Assembly (NCBI GenBank): GCA_019414645.1
Contig: DXLP01000003.1
Location: 27,011 to 91,010 of the forward strand
DNA length: 64,000 bases
Source: Collinsella sp.
Lineage (GTDB): Bacteria; Actinomycetota; Coriobacteriia; Coriobacteriales; Coriobacteriaceae
Reading direction: 5' to 3'
Shown here: one piece after another, positions 33,975 through 44,661 of the stretch
How the letters are laid out: the number at the start of each line of letters is the position of its first letter
How positions within the stretch are numbered: position 1 is the stretch's first letter
Position numbers and translations under genes: made by a program
The notes under the pieces: model-generated
What the model saw: the letters and a program-made list of their open reading frames with translations, nothing else
The model's database searches: none
Told to the model about the DNA's origin: nothing

Positions 33975-35402
33975 TTACCACGCGAACACTTTATCAAGTT
34001 TTCCAACCTCCACAGGCCCCCCGTACGAGCCGAGATTTATTGGCGCCTCGCTGCGCTCCGCATCGGCCATGAGCAACCAATCCTCGCCTTCTCCCGCGCT
34101 CGGGGCACGCACAGTAGCGCACCCGTCGGCTACGATCTCCGGCACGGGACCACATATATCACCGTTGCGCGGGCTGTACCACCAGCACCATGCTGTCACC
34201 CAGCCCTCGGGCATCTGCAGGCACGCGGTGCCGCCGCTGGGCAAGTAAGCGAAAAGTCGCGCGCCATCTTCCGCACAACTCACCTGCACATGCGCAGCCA
34301 AATCATCCGTCTCAGGCGAAACCACGGCATGCGGACACGGAAGGGAGCCAACAACACCAGACTCATCGAGGAAGGCTCGCAGATAGCGCATCTGATTTGC
34401 TCCCTCGGCGTCGAGCGCTTCAAACCAATCCACGTGAAACATATCATTTCGTTCCTTCTCGGCAATGGAGCTCCACACCGAGCAGTGTCCATAGGTAACC
34501 CCAAACGCCCCGGCGAGCACCGACCAGTACGCTCGGCGTCGCACCATCCATGCCCCGTGACGTGGACCGGTCGGCGGCCAACTCGTGGGCATGTCCTCAT
34601 ACGCAGGCTCGCCATCCCAAACGGGACGCGCGGAACCAGGCTGTTCATCCTCCGCCTCGACAAGCTTCCAACTGCACACGCCTGGGCCATGACCCGACTG
34701 CAGCATGGTTAGCGCAAGCCATCGCTCGTCATCGCCCCAATAGGTAGAAGACGAGCAGTGATTTTGGTCTTCACAACTTGGATGATAGGCAAGGGGCAAC
34801 CGGCGCCACGCCTCGCGGGGCGCATCAGCGGGCAGCGGGCTGCCGAGGACGCCCTCGGCAAGGCCCTCTGCCATACGCCGCCACACCGAACGGTAATCAA
34901 CACCGCGGTGAACCGGCTGCCGGTCGCCGCCCAAACACCACACGATGTTCTTTCGTGAGGCATACCGCGCGCCAATCCACTTGCCAAAGTCGTAGGCGTT
35001 CTCGTCGGTCACCGTTATACCAAACGTGCCACCCATCCAGTTGTCGCCTGTCACCAACTGCCCCCACACAGGAAGCAGAAGCACGTGAAAGCCGTAGTGT
35101 TCAGCACGATCGAGCACCCAATCAAGATAGGAAAAATAGCGCTCATTGGGATGTTCGAGGTCACCGTTGATAAGTGCCGGCTCGCCCGCGGGTGAGCGCA
35201 TGAGCACATCGCGCTCGGGGTCAAGGGCAACCATCTGCAGCACAGTAAAGCCCTGCTCTTTACGGCGACGCAGATAGTATTCCACGTCATCGGCTTTTAT
35301 ACGCTGCGGCAGCGTCCAAGCGGTGTCGGCTATCCATGTAAAGGGCGCGCCGTCCTCCGTCACAAGATACCTGCCGTTATCACTTACGCGCAGCGCCTGC
35401 AT
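33975..35402 (-). CDS. Apiosidase-like (DUF4038/GH140-type) glycoside hydrolase
   Basis: 475 residues. A TIM-barrel region of the DUF4038 type (about 5-370) has the diagnostic start GAPFTWIADTAWTLPQRI, then HYGFHVLLLPVWGQ and YASRKNIVWCLGGD, followed by a small beta domain (about 385-475) like the collagen-binding-like module of this family. Known members remove apiose or other decorations from plant glycans. No signal peptide is seen, so it acts inside the cell on imported oligosaccharides. ATG 35402 follows AAAGGGGAG. It lies 69 bases downstream of the GH1 gene in the same direction. Confidence 0.72.
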   Translation of the reverse strand: MQALRVSDNGRYLVTEDGAPFTWIADTAWTLPQRIKADDVEYYLRRRKEQGFTVLQMVALDPERDVLMRSPAGEPALINGDLEHPNERYFSYLDWVLDRAEHYGFHVLLLPVWGQLVTGDNWMGGTFGITVTDENAYDFGKWIGARYASRKNIVWCLGGDRQPVHRGVDYRSVWRRMAEGLAEGVLGSPLPADAPREAWRRLPLAYHPSCEDQNHCSSSTYWGDDERWLALTMLQSGHGPGVCSWKLVEAEDEQPGSARPVWDGEPAYEDMPTSWPPTGPRHGAWMVRRRAYWSVLAGAFGVTYGHCSVWSSIAEKERNDMFHVDWFEALDAEGANQMRYLRAFLDESGVVGSLPCPHAVVSPETDDLAAHVQVSCAEDGARLFAYLPSGGTACLQMPEGWVTAWCWWYSPRNGDICGPVPEIVADGCATVRAPSAGEGEDWLLMADAERSEAPINLGSYGGPVEVGKLDKVFAW

Positions 35403-35471
35403 ACGCCATCTCCCCTTTCCTTCGCAACACCGATATAGGCGCCGCGTGCCCATCTCCTTGCGCGAACGTAT

Positions 35472-36716
35472 CTACATCCGCCCATTGAGCGTGCGAACCA
35501 CATCCGCGTACACGCGCGCGCTTGGCTTTGCGATGCGGTCGTACGTACCGTCACGACGATCGACCTCATAAAGCCCCAGTCGACTGTCAAAAGCAGAAAT
35601 CCACTCAAAGTTGTCCATAAGCGTCCAGTGGAAGTACCCCAGCACTGACAGCCCGCGCCGCACAAGCCCCGCAAGCGCGGGCAGCGATGCGCGGATGAAG
35701 TCGCAGCGCAGATGATCGTCCTCGGTAGAGATGCCATGCTCTGTAACCACGACTGGAAGGCCCGTGAGCTCGTGGATGTAGAGCACTGCACCCGCAAGCG
35801 AGCCGGGCTCCACCTGCGTGCCCATACCGTTGATGGGCTGGGTAGGATCGGGTGCGATGAGCCCTTCGTCGCCAAAGACCATGCGCTCGTAGTTCTGCAC
35901 GCCGATGAAGTCATCCCCTTGAATGGCATCAACCCACTTGCCATAGCAGAGTTCGCGCTTACGCTCGCAAATTGCACGGCCGGCGGGTGTGGCCCAGTCG
36001 TCGTCCACTACTGAAAGCGAGAGTCCCACAGGGGTACCCGGCGCTACCTCACGCACCACCTCCACAGCACGGCGATGAGCGCGCGCCATAGCCTCGTCCA
36101 TAGCGTCGAACTCGTCGATGTCCTGCACGTTGCCCGCACGGTAATGCGCAACGCCCGCCTTTGCCGCTGCGGCATGCAGCACCACCTGCTGGAAGGCAAA
36201 CGCCTCGGGAGGCATCGCACCGTTGGCGAGGAGCTGGTTGAGGTTGGGCTCGTTAAGTGTCACCACCGCAGCGGCGCGGCCGCGGGCGAGCTCCATAACG
36301 CGCCGCACATGCGCCGCAAAGAGGTCGACAGCGTCGGGCGCGAGCCAACTACCCCGTTTGGCAAACCAATGAGGACAGGTAAAGTGGCAAAGCGTGAGCA
36401 CCGGCTGAATACCGCGCGCCAGGCAACCATCCATCAGGCGGTCGTAGTGATCGAGGGCCGCCTGGTCGATGACGCCCTCCTCCTGCTCGATGCGACACCA
36501 CTCAACGGAGAAGCGATACGCGTTGAGCCCCATCTCAGCAACACAGTTGAGGTCGTCCTCCCAACGCTCCCAGCTGCGGCAGGCGTCTCCCGCGGGCTCC
36601 TTAAAAACCGTCGGCTCCACATGCTCCAAGAAGGTGGTGTCGGCAGCCGCGTCGCCGCCGTCGGTCTGGTGGCCCGCCGTCGACACGCCCCAGAGGAAGT
36701 GGTCGGGTTTATTCAT
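35472..36716 (-). CDS. GH1 family beta-glycosidase
   Basis: 414 residues, at the short end for GH1. The barrel begins DHFLWGVSTAGHQTDGG. The acid/base Glu is in TLNEPN, the nucleophile is in VVVTEHG (usually TENG) and the aglycone end is GYFHWTLMDNFEW. The C-terminal phosphate-binding Ser-Lys-Tyr set of 6-phospho enzymes is not evident, so it may act on non-phosphorylated beta-glycosides, unlike the GH1 at 39709. The start is taken at 36716 because AAAGG is 6 bases upstream. Confidence 0.82.
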   Translation of the reverse strand: MNKPDHFLWGVSTAGHQTDGGDAAADTTFLEHVEPTVFKEPAGDACRSWERWEDDLNCVAEMGLNAYRFSVEWCRIEQEEGVIDQAALDHYDRLMDGCLARGIQPVLTLCHFTCPHWFAKRGSWLAPDAVDLFAAHVRRVMELARGRAAAVVTLNEPNLNQLLANGAMPPEAFAFQQVVLHAAAAKAGVAHYRAGNVQDIDEFDAMDEAMARAHRRAVEVVREVAPGTPVGLSLSVVDDDWATPAGRAICERKRELCYGKWVDAIQGDDFIGVQNYERMVFGDEGLIAPDPTQPINGMGTQVEPGSLAGAVLYIHELTGLPVVVTEHGISTEDDHLRCDFIRASLPALAGLVRRGLSVLGYFHWTLMDNFEWISAFDSRLGLYEVDRRDGTYDRIAKPSARVYADVVRTLNGRM

Positions 36717-36808
36717 ATTCATCCTTTCTCTATGGTACGCCACCGTTACAGCACGGGCGTCCGAAGCCAGATGGCGCCCCCGCTCTTAGCTGCGACTTGC
36801 GCAACATC

Positions 36809-37564
36809 CTAGTCCTCGCAGTAGTTTTCAAAATTCACCAACTGCACGTGTTTCTGTTCGATCCACTGCTCAAGCTCCTCACTCACCAGAAACGCCGTTT
36901 CCATGGGACGAATCAAGGTAAAGGACGAGTGGTCGAGCACATATTGATCCAGGTACCCCGGGTGGAATACGAGCATGCTGCAGGCGTGACGCGCAATGTC
37001 GGCCTCGTCGTCAAACAAGTACTTGCGCGGATCGTACAGGCCTCGATCATCGAGGTGATAGGGTTTTGCACACACCACACCCCACTTCTCACTCCAGACC
37101 GGATCCATGGGGTTGATATAGAAGAGCCCATTGCGCTCCGCGACGTTCTGAAGCGCCTGAAAAAACGTCGGGGAGAACACGGCATGGCCCTCAAAGTACG
37201 CCGGGTCGCGCCCGGTCAGCGCACGAAACCGATCGAGCTGCGCCTGTATTTCGCGCTCCGCTTCCTCGAGCACGATGGTGTCCTCCGTGCGCGCCCTGAT
37301 GGTTCTGCTAGAACAGAACTCCCCGTGTTCATCCACGAGTGAGGGAATGGACGCGGGGTCAGAAACCGGCTTACCAAGACAGATGTTTGTATGTTGCCCC
37401 ACGCTCACACCGCTTGCAGCAACGAGGTCGAAGCCGTGGGAGGCAGCAGGCATGTTGGGCATGAGCCCAACGCTCTTAATCGGTCCGCAAGAGATGGCTT
37501 TGGCGATACCGTAGTTGATGCCCTCGCTCATGCCCAGGTCGTCTGCCCTAAAAATGACCTTCAT
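36809..37564 (-). CDS. chbG: ChbG/HpnK (YdjC) family carbohydrate deacetylase
   Basis: 251 residues. FRADDLGMSEGIN supplies the Asp pair, GQHTN and YFEGHAVFSP the metal His residues, and MLVFHPGY the C-terminal His. ChbG removes the N-acetyl group of chitobiose or its 6-phosphate, so the island may handle acetylated beta-linked disaccharides as well as glucosides. ATG 37564 has AAGGAGG 8 bases upstream; upstream codons are promoter sequence. It is first of a minus-strand trio with the GH1 and apiosidase-like genes and is divergent from the regulator. Confidence 0.8.
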   Translation of the reverse strand: MKVIFRADDLGMSEGINYGIAKAISCGPIKSVGLMPNMPAASHGFDLVAASGVSVGQHTNICLGKPVSDPASIPSLVDEHGEFCSSRTIRARTEDTIVLEEAEREIQAQLDRFRALTGRDPAYFEGHAVFSPTFFQALQNVAERNGLFYINPMDPVWSEKWGVVCAKPYHLDDRGLYDPRKYLFDDEADIARHACSMLVFHPGYLDQYVLDHSSFTLIRPMETAFLVSEELEQWIEQKHVQLVNFENYCED

Positions 37565-37708
37565 ACCAAGCGCCTCCTTTACGCGCACAGCGAGAACAGA
37601 CTCACTTTGCGCCATCGGTTGTACTCTGCCGTTTGCCACCCATGGTATAGGACGTCCCCGTCCGCTCAAGGACGGCTTTTTCCGCGCGCAATCCGGTAAA
37701 TGAGGCAA

Positions 37709-37738
37709 TTGAGCTGCTAGGCGCAGCGCTCGTATAGT
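37709..37738 (+). promoter_or_regulatory. Promoter of the PRD regulator operon
   Basis: TTGAGC, 18 bases, TATAGT, about 57 bases before the start of the regulator. A small hairpin, CCGTCC/GGACGG followed by CTTTTT, lies just upstream at about 37659-37683 within the divergent region. Confidence 0.6.
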
Positions 37739-37794
37739 ATTTCTATCAACGATATCTGAATGCGGCGAAATGCCCCGATGCCCTAGGGGGCGAC

Positions 37795-39693
37795 ATGGAT
37801 AGGGAGCTCCTCAATCTTCTTGAGCTCATCGAGCAGAGCGACTATTTAACGGCAGAACAACTTGCCCAACATATTCAAAAGAGCGAGAAGACGACGCGCA
37901 CGCGCCTTAAGGCGCTCCGGCAGAATCTTGCAGAAAGTGGCGCCGAGCTTGTCTCCAAGCCACGCCACGGATACCGCCTCGAGATTAACGACGCTGAGCG
38001 CTACCATGCCTGGCGACAGCGTAGCCTACAACGCATTGCCCGCCACACGCCTGAAACCGCCGAAGAGCGTCTTATGTATCTCGTAGAGCGCTTCATAAGC
38101 GGATCGTTCTTCAAGCTCGCGGACGAGTCGGAAGCCTTGTTTGTCTCTACCAAGACACTCTCGCAGGAAATTCGCCATGCAGAGTCTATCCTCACACGCT
38201 CCGGCCTCACGGTGGAGCGTGTCCCTGGATACGGGATGAGAGCCATCGGAGACGAATTTGCCTTCCGCAAGGCAATCATGCACTGCTTGCGATTCCATAC
38301 GGTCGGTTTTGATGATTGCCGCAGCGTACAAGATCAAGCCGCGGCAATCATCGGAGACCTTGTCGTGCAGACCTTTGCTGCCGAAAACGTCGTAATGTCC
38401 GAGGCTGCCCTCGAAACACTCATTCTCTATCTCGTGGTGTCAAGCGCACGCTGCCACCGTGGCCACATCATAGAGGACGTCTCCGGGCGAAACACCTGGG
38501 AGGGCGCAGAGCATGACCGACATTGCGCGCACGTCGTTATAGAACAGCTGGAGGAACACGACATCCCGCTTGACGATACCGAAGGCGAGGTCCAGCTCAT
38601 AGCCGCCTTCGTTGCCGGCGGTGTCGTGCGCCACGACGCATTCGGACTCGATGGGAACCTCGTTATCTCGGAGGATATCCAGCGTCTCATCGACCCTATG
38701 CTCGACGCCATCTACGATATGTACGGCGTCGACTTCAGCGATAATTTGCGTCTGCGCCTTATGCTGGGAAACCATCTCATTGCATTTGATATACGCATGC
38801 GCTATGGCATCGAAATCACAAACCCCCTGCTTGCAGAAACACGCCGCACCTACCCCTTCGCCCACGCACTGGCGCAGCAGGCGGCATTGCCACTCGCTGC
38901 TCACTACGGACGCCCCGTATCCGAGCACGAGATTGCCTACTTCACCATAATGTTTCAAATGGGACTCGTCATGCAGCGACGCATTCCTCATAAGAGCCGT
39001 GTGCTCCTGGTTTGTGCGACGGGTAAATCGAGCTCGCGCTTTTTTGCTTATCAGTTTGAAGAAGCATTCGGCGATTACATCAGCGAGCTCACCGTCTGCA
39101 GCGTCTTTGAGCTCAACGACATCGACCTCAATACATTCGACTACATCTTCTCGTCCGTCCCCATTGACCGAGCGGTTCCCAAGCCCATCATGCAGGTGAA
39201 CAGCTTCCTTGAGGCGCGCGATATGAACCGCGTACGTCGTAGACTTGAACTGGGGGATAGCTCATATCTACGCCGGTTCTACCGGCCAGAGTTCTTTTTC
39301 ACGGGCCTCACGTCGCGGCGTCGAGACGACGCGCTCGCCGAACTCTGCGAACTCGTCCGACAAGTGCGACCCCTACCGGACAACTTCCTCAGCTCCTTGT
39401 TGGAGCGTGAGAAACATGGAAGCACCGATTTTGGTAACCTGGCAGCTCTGCCTCATCCCGTAGAGGTGCTTCCCGACGAGAACCTCGTCGTCGTGGGTGT
39501 CCTCAAGCGCCCCATCCGTTGGAAAACCAATGACGTCCAACTCATCATCCTTACGTCGATCTGCGACTCAACCGCAGACGAGACCCAACGATTCTATCAG
39601 ACGACCGCACGGCTTCTTACCGACGAGAAGCGGGTACGCCGCATCGTAGAGGGTGGCAACTACGAAACCCTCATGCGCGCCCTGTGCGGCTAG
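37795..39693 (+). CDS. PRD/EII-domain transcriptional regulator (LicR/BglG-related activator)
   Basis: 632 residues: N-terminal HTH (about 1-60; LTAEQLAQHIQKSEKTTRTRL), an Mga-like HTH (about 85-150), two PTS regulation domains (about 170-390), an EIIB-like domain with Cys in VLLVCATGKSS (about 400-480), and an EIIA-like domain with a His in NLAALPHP (about 490-632). PTS proteins phosphorylate such activators to report sugar flux. It precedes the phospho-beta-glucosidase by 15 bases and is divergent from chbG, so it likely controls both arms of the island. Confidence 0.88.
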   Translation: MDRELLNLLELIEQSDYLTAEQLAQHIQKSEKTTRTRLKALRQNLAESGAELVSKPRHGYRLEINDAERYHAWRQRSLQRIARHTPETAEERLMYLVERFISGSFFKLADESEALFVSTKTLSQEIRHAESILTRSGLTVERVPGYGMRAIGDEFAFRKAIMHCLRFHTVGFDDCRSVQDQAAAIIGDLVVQTFAAENVVMSEAALETLILYLVVSSARCHRGHIIEDVSGRNTWEGAEHDRHCAHVVIEQLEEHDIPLDDTEGEVQLIAAFVAGGVVRHDAFGLDGNLVISEDIQRLIDPMLDAIYDMYGVDFSDNLRLRLMLGNHLIAFDIRMRYGIEITNPLLAETRRTYPFAHALAQQAALPLAAHYGRPVSEHEIAYFTIMFQMGLVMQRRIPHKSRVLLVCATGKSSSRFFAYQFEEAFGDYISELTVCSVFELNDIDLNTFDYIFSSVPIDRAVPKPIMQVNSFLEARDMNRVRRRLELGDSSYLRRFYRPEFFFTGLTSRRRDDALAELCELVRQVRPLPDNFLSSLLEREKHGSTDFGNLAALPHPVEVLPDENLVVVGVLKRPIRWKTNDVQLIILTSICDSTADETQRFYQTTARLLTDEKRVRRIVEGGNYETLMRALCG

Positions 39694-41121
<1,428 letters not shown>

Positions 41122-41217
41122 TTCGCCAATCAGTCACACGGCTGTTTATGTCACATGGACAAGCGAGCGCAACGCTGCCTTGTTGCGCTCGCGCAACAAC
41201 AGAAAGGATATTGCACC

Positions 41218-41577
41218 ATGACTCCCGATGAAGAACTGCAAGTTTTTAAGCTCATCAGCACGGCAGGCACTGCAAAGAGCGCCTACATGGAGGCCATCAA
41301 GCACGCGAAAGATGGCCGAGCAGATAAGTCTCCCGCCCTCATTGCAGATGGCGATGCAAACTTTCTGGAAAGCCACGGCGTTCATCTGGAAATGATCTCC
41401 TCCGCAGCTCAGGGAGTCAATGCCCCGGCATCGCTTATTCAAGTTCATGCAGAGGATCAGCTCATGGCGACCGAGGTCACCAAGGCTTTTGCACGCGAGC
41501 TGGTTGACCTGTACCGCATGATCGACGCCATGCAGAACCGTATCGATGAACTGGAGAAGAAGGTCAACGCAGCGTAA
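41218..41577 (+). CDS. PTS lactose/cellobiose-family EIIA
   Basis: 119 residues, all-helical EIIA(Lac) family with three helices. The phosphorylated His is in IQVHAEDQLM near residue 80. It transfers phosphate from HPr to EIIB. ATG 41218 is chosen over an upstream in-frame ATG because AGAAAGGA is near it and the family starts there. It lies 96 bases after bglA and faces the EIIC gene tail to tail. Confidence 0.88.
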   Translation: MTPDEELQVFKLISTAGTAKSAYMEAIKHAKDGRADKSPALIADGDANFLESHGVHLEMISSAAQGVNAPASLIQVHAEDQLMATEVTKAFARELVDLYRMIDAMQNRIDELEKKVNAA

Positions 41578-41625
41578 ATCTTGTGCGCCATAACCGGCTA
41601 GAGATAATCGGCAACGCCAAGTACA

Positions 41626-41658
41626 GGGCCCCGGGCATTCAGCCCGGGGCCCTTCTTG
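41626..41658 (+). terminator. Terminator of the regulator-bglA-EIIA operon
   Basis: GGGCCCCGGGC pairs with GCCCGGGGCCC, followed by TTCTTGT. Confidence 0.85.
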
Positions 41659-41756
41659 TGGGGAGGCGTCGTCCTTGTGGTGGAGGTGTCGTCCGCACCG
41701 TCCAATCCATACGGCGCTACGAATCGAGCCCGCGCAATACGCGGCGTCGGTATACA

Positions 41757-41800
41757 AAACGAGGTGGGCAGCGCTTCTGCAGCACCGCCCACCTCGCAAA
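41757..41800 (-). terminator. Terminator of the EIIB-EIIC operon
   Basis: GAGGTGGGC pairs with GCCCACCTC; the minus-strand read ends in CGTTTTG. It is the counterpart of the facing plus-strand terminator. Confidence 0.75.
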
Positions 41801-41831
41801 ACAAACGCGGCAATATGAAGGGGACTTGTTA

Positions 41832-43094
41832 CTATGCCACCTGTGCTTCCTGCTCCGCCTTGAGCCTGGGGGCGTCCATCGCCTTGATAAACGGAATCCA
41901 AATCAAGATATCGATGATGAGAAACACGACCTCAGCGATGGCGATGCTGATACCACCGGAAAGCATGCCAGTGATGACCACCGGGATGTTGAACGGCAGA
42001 ATGCCGACGCATTTTGCCACAATACCCAGGGACTGCAGTGCGTACATTCCAATGACATTGACAAGAGGCGTCACGATAAACGGAATAGCAGCCACGGGGT
42101 TCAGCACAATGGGGAGGCCGAAAATAATCGGCTCGTTGATGCCAAAGAAACCGGGCGCCAGCGCCACCTTGCCGACCGTACGCAGCTGAGCGGAACGGGC
42201 GACCAAAAGGATGGCAATGGGAACGGCGGGGTAGGCAATTGCGATGGTCGTAATGTAATTGAAGTTCATACCGATGATGTTGGGGAGAGCCTCGCCAGCA
42301 GCGTAGGCGGCCTGGTTGGCACCATCGAGCATCATGAAGAGCGGACCGATGAGGCTCGTGATAAAGCCGGGATGAACGCCGAAGCACCACAGCAGGCACA
42401 TGATCACGCTAATGAGAACAACGGAAGCGATGTTGCCGCCAATCAGACCCTGGATGGGCATCTGGATGAGAGCGTAGAAACAGCTGAACGCGTCGCCCCA
42501 GGGAGTCAGCGCAAAGATCATGCGCACCACGATAGCGCACAGCGCAATGGCAAACGCGGGAATGAGCGAAACGAAACTGTTGGACACAAAGTCGGGCGTG
42601 CCAGTGGGCATCTTAATAACAATGTTCTTAGAAACAATAAGGTGGAAGAGCTTCGTTGCAAGGAACGCAATAACGATGCCCAAGATCATGCCTTTAGTGC
42701 CCAGATAGTCAAAAGCAAGCGACGTCACACCATCTTCTGAAGTCAACGTAGGCATCAGCGCAACATAGACAACAAGGGCGAGCACACCGGCGGCAGGAGC
42801 CTTAACCCCGATGTTCTCACCGTACGAGCGCGCAACACCGTAGGTGAAGAACAGGCCGAGCATGTTGGTGGTTGCGTTCACCACGGCAGAAAGCGCCACA
42901 TTGACGCCGCTCGTTGTAAGGAACTCCTGATAAGCCGGAATGGGAATGCCCGAGAACAAGCTTGCGAACGATCCGACGATGATGATGGGGAACATCGACA
43001 TGATGCCCGACGAAATCGCCTGGAGAATCGTATTTTTGCTGACAGCGTTACCCCAAGAAGAAATCTTGGCAATGATACCGTTCATGGATGCCAT
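41832..43094 (-). CDS. PTS lactose/cellobiose-family EIIC
   Basis: 420 residues with about ten membrane helices and EIIC(Cel) landmarks: ISSGIMSMFPIIIVGSFASL early, GMNFNYITTIAIAYPAVP in the middle, and FFGINEPIIFGLPIVLNP, where the conserved Glu contacts the sugar. It forms the membrane channel for beta-glucoside uptake with phosphorylation. AGGAGG lies 10 bases upstream of the start. It follows EIIB by 14 bases and converges on the EIIA gene, so the PTS subunits are split over two opposing transcripts. Confidence 0.9.
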   Translation of the reverse strand: MASMNGIIAKISSWGNAVSKNTILQAISSGIMSMFPIIIVGSFASLFSGIPIPAYQEFLTTSGVNVALSAVVNATTNMLGLFFTYGVARSYGENIGVKAPAAGVLALVVYVALMPTLTSEDGVTSLAFDYLGTKGMILGIVIAFLATKLFHLIVSKNIVIKMPTGTPDFVSNSFVSLIPAFAIALCAIVVRMIFALTPWGDAFSCFYALIQMPIQGLIGGNIASVVLISVIMCLLWCFGVHPGFITSLIGPLFMMLDGANQAAYAAGEALPNIIGMNFNYITTIAIAYPAVPIAILLVARSAQLRTVGKVALAPGFFGINEPIIFGLPIVLNPVAAIPFIVTPLVNVIGMYALQSLGIVAKCVGILPFNIPVVITGMLSGGISIAIAEVVFLIIDILIWIPFIKAMDAPRLKAEQEAQVA

Positions 43095-43108
43095 GTGCGA
43101 CGCGCCTC

Positions 43109-43414
43109 CTAGTTCTCACCCATAAGGGATTTGGCCTGGGCAAGCGCAGCGTTGCCATCCATCGTGCCGTACGCCACCATGTCAATGACGGCAACCGGCA
43201 CGCCCGGGCATGCCGCGCGAACTTCATCGGCTTGGAACTGAATCTGAGGGCCCAGCAAAATGCAGTCGGCATCCGAGGCGACTTCTGCCGCCTTATCAGT
43301 GGAGTAAGCGGCAATGGCGCACTCGAGGCCCTCGGCGGCGGCGGCATCCTTCATCTTCTGAACCATGAGGCTCGTAGACATGCCGGAATTGCACAAGAGG
43401 ATAATCTTCTTCAT
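43109..43414 (-). CDS. PTS lactose/cellobiose-family EIIB
   Basis: 101 residues. The P-loop ILLCNSGMSTSLMV places the phosphocysteine at residue 8. GPQIQFQADEV and the tail match the EIIB(Cel) fold. It receives phosphate from EIIA and passes it to the sugar on EIIC. The start with AAGGGGA 5 bases upstream is certain; a much longer open frame upstream is not coding. First gene of the EIIB-EIIC unit. Confidence 0.9.
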   Translation of the reverse strand: MKKIILLCNSGMSTSLMVQKMKDAAAAEGLECAIAAYSTDKAAEVASDADCILLGPQIQFQADEVRAACPGVPVAVIDMVAYGTMDGNAALAQAKSLMGEN

Positions 43415-43557
43415 CGGCTTCCCCTTCTCGTTATCGTTATCGTGGAACCGTTCGAAGTGCATGCGAAGCTTCGATGACACCACTATATGAGAGGAAGTAC
43501 GGCCACTCCATAGCCGTTCTTGCCACGTTCGAATCCGGCAAGGGTGGGTAGGCCCCT

Positions 43558-43707
43558 TTAGCGCTTGAGCTTTTCCTCGCGGGCGACGAGGGCCTGCTCG
43601 AGCGCACCGAGGTCGCGCTCGGTGCGCTTGGCGCGGCGCGACAGAACAAACGCGTAAACCGCAAGTGCGAGCCAAATGCCCACATAGGCAGCTATAACAA
43701 AAGGAGC
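43558..43707 (-). pseudogene. CcmD-like small membrane protein, 5'-truncated
   Basis: 49 codons read APFVIAAYVGIWLALAVY, then VLSRRAKRTERDLGALE and a charged end. One helix followed by a basic/charged tail is the CcmD (haem-export accessory) pattern. No start codon is present; the frame runs directly into transposase-derived sequence, so the first residues are lost. No other cytochrome c maturation gene is nearby. Confidence 0.5.
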
Positions 43708-43709
43708 GG

Positions 43710-43893
43710 CCGGGAGAACTCTTCGAACGGCACGCCGGTCCAGTCCCTGCCCTCGAAGAAGTCGCACTTGAGCGTGCCGAAGAACCCCTCGGCACGCGCG
43801 TTGTCGGGGCTCCGGGCCCTCCTCGACATCGAGCGCCTGACCCCGGGCCCGCACGCCTCGCGCCACTCGCGCCCCATGTAGACGGCGCCGCCG
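43710..43893 (-). pseudogene. IS3-family transposase (OrfB) C-terminal fragment
   Basis: The fragment MSRRARSPDNARAEGFFGTL KCDFF (broken here for length) carries the DNAxxExFFgtLK block around the last catalytic Glu of IS3/IS150 transposases. The preceding residues GREWREACG and GVRRS are also OrfB-like. The other catalytic Asp residues and the ends of the IS are missing, so it is a relic that joined two other broken genes. Confidence 0.75.
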
Positions 43894-44158
43894 TCGTAGC
43901 GCTTGCATTGAATCGCCCACCATTCCCCCGCCTCCGCGGTCTAGGCCATGAGGTCGATTCCGTTGTCTTGGGTGTCGTGGACGGGACAATCGTCCCATTC
44001 GAGTGCCTAGGCTATCGTCCCGACACGGGAAAGAACAGCGCGTAGAAGGAGTCGTTCTTGAGATAGCAAACGCAGGCCGCCTCGCACTTGTCGCCCTTCT
44101 CCTTGGTCGTTGCCGACCCATTGACGATAGGATCAAGGGCATCGTAGACGGTCTTGAT
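43894..44158 (-). pseudogene. Relic of a helicase/restriction protein N-terminus (Mrr-like)
   Basis: Two pieces are visible: KTVYDALDPIVNGSATTKEK with KGDKCEAACVCYLKNDSFYA (44012-44158), then DNGIDLMA, a stop, and GEWWAIQCKRYD (about 43897-43980). The D...QxK order is that of the Mrr-type nuclease domain opening large type ISP-like restriction/helicase proteins. No usable start codon remains, at least one stop interrupts it and the downstream helicase is absent. Identification is by eye. Confidence 0.5.
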
Positions 44159-44345
44159 ATAGCGACTCCTTTGTTGTTATTCAGACGTCACTATTTTAGC
44201 TAAGGACCGCCGGAACTCTTTCTAATTGGAGCTTATCGGTCGACAAGTCAAGCCGCCCGGCCCGCGATTATCAATGGTTTATATGCTTCACAAAATAAAC
44301 TGCCACAGGATTCACCCGCAATTCACCCGCAAAGTAAACCAATAA

Positions 44346-44379
44346 AGAAAAAGCTCGGAAGCAATTATGCTTCCGAGCT
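44346..44379 (-). terminator. Terminator of the second initiator tRNA gene
   Basis: AGCTCGGAAGCA pairs with TGCTTCCGAGCT on the minus strand, followed by TTTTTCTTT. The stem sequence differs from that of copy 1 while its position is the same. Confidence 0.88.
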
Positions 44380-44388
44380 GCAAGTTCT

Positions 44389-44465
44389 TGGTCGCGGGGG
44401 CAGGATTTGAACCTACGACCTCCGGGTTATGAGCCCGGCGAGCTACCAGACTGCTCCACCCCGCA
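44389..44465 (-). tRNA. tRNA-fMet (CAT), copy 2
   Basis: 77 bases, identical to the copy at 33798-33874 including encoded CCA, CTCATAA anticodon loop and the T1/G72 end. Identity against clearly diverged flanks indicates gene conversion or selection. Confidence 0.93.
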
Positions 44466-44496
44466 ATGTCTGGGCGCCTCATGTGCGCAAGAAAGA

Positions 44497-44525
44497 ATAT
44501 TACGCGGGAGTTCGGTAAACGGCAA
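44497..44525 (-). promoter_or_regulatory. Promoter of tRNA-fMet copy 2
   Basis: On the minus strand TTGCCG, 17 bases, TAATAT. Confidence 0.7.
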
Positions 44526-44661
44526 GGAAAATCTCGTAGAGCATAATTCCTTCATATTTAAACCCCTCAGCCCCTATCACCGTAAACGAATCGCGGCCGA
44601 GCGCCGTCGACGGCGCGTATACAATGGTGCGCGTCCTTTTATGCCAACACTGGGAGTAGAC

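Larger units (their letters stand above)
44131..44502. repeat. Right copy of the long direct repeat flanking the sugar island
   Basis: Related to 33192-33400 plus 33759-33910. It carries AGACGTCACTATTT, GGCCCGCGATTATC, a terminator, the tRNA and flanking bases to the -10 box. It lacks the 80-bp palindrome array. Confidence 0.75.

Noticed and set aside
44407..44661. N-terminal extension of coaX
   Set aside because: The extension is translated from the antisense strand of tRNA-fMet; the normal CoaX length starts at 44662.
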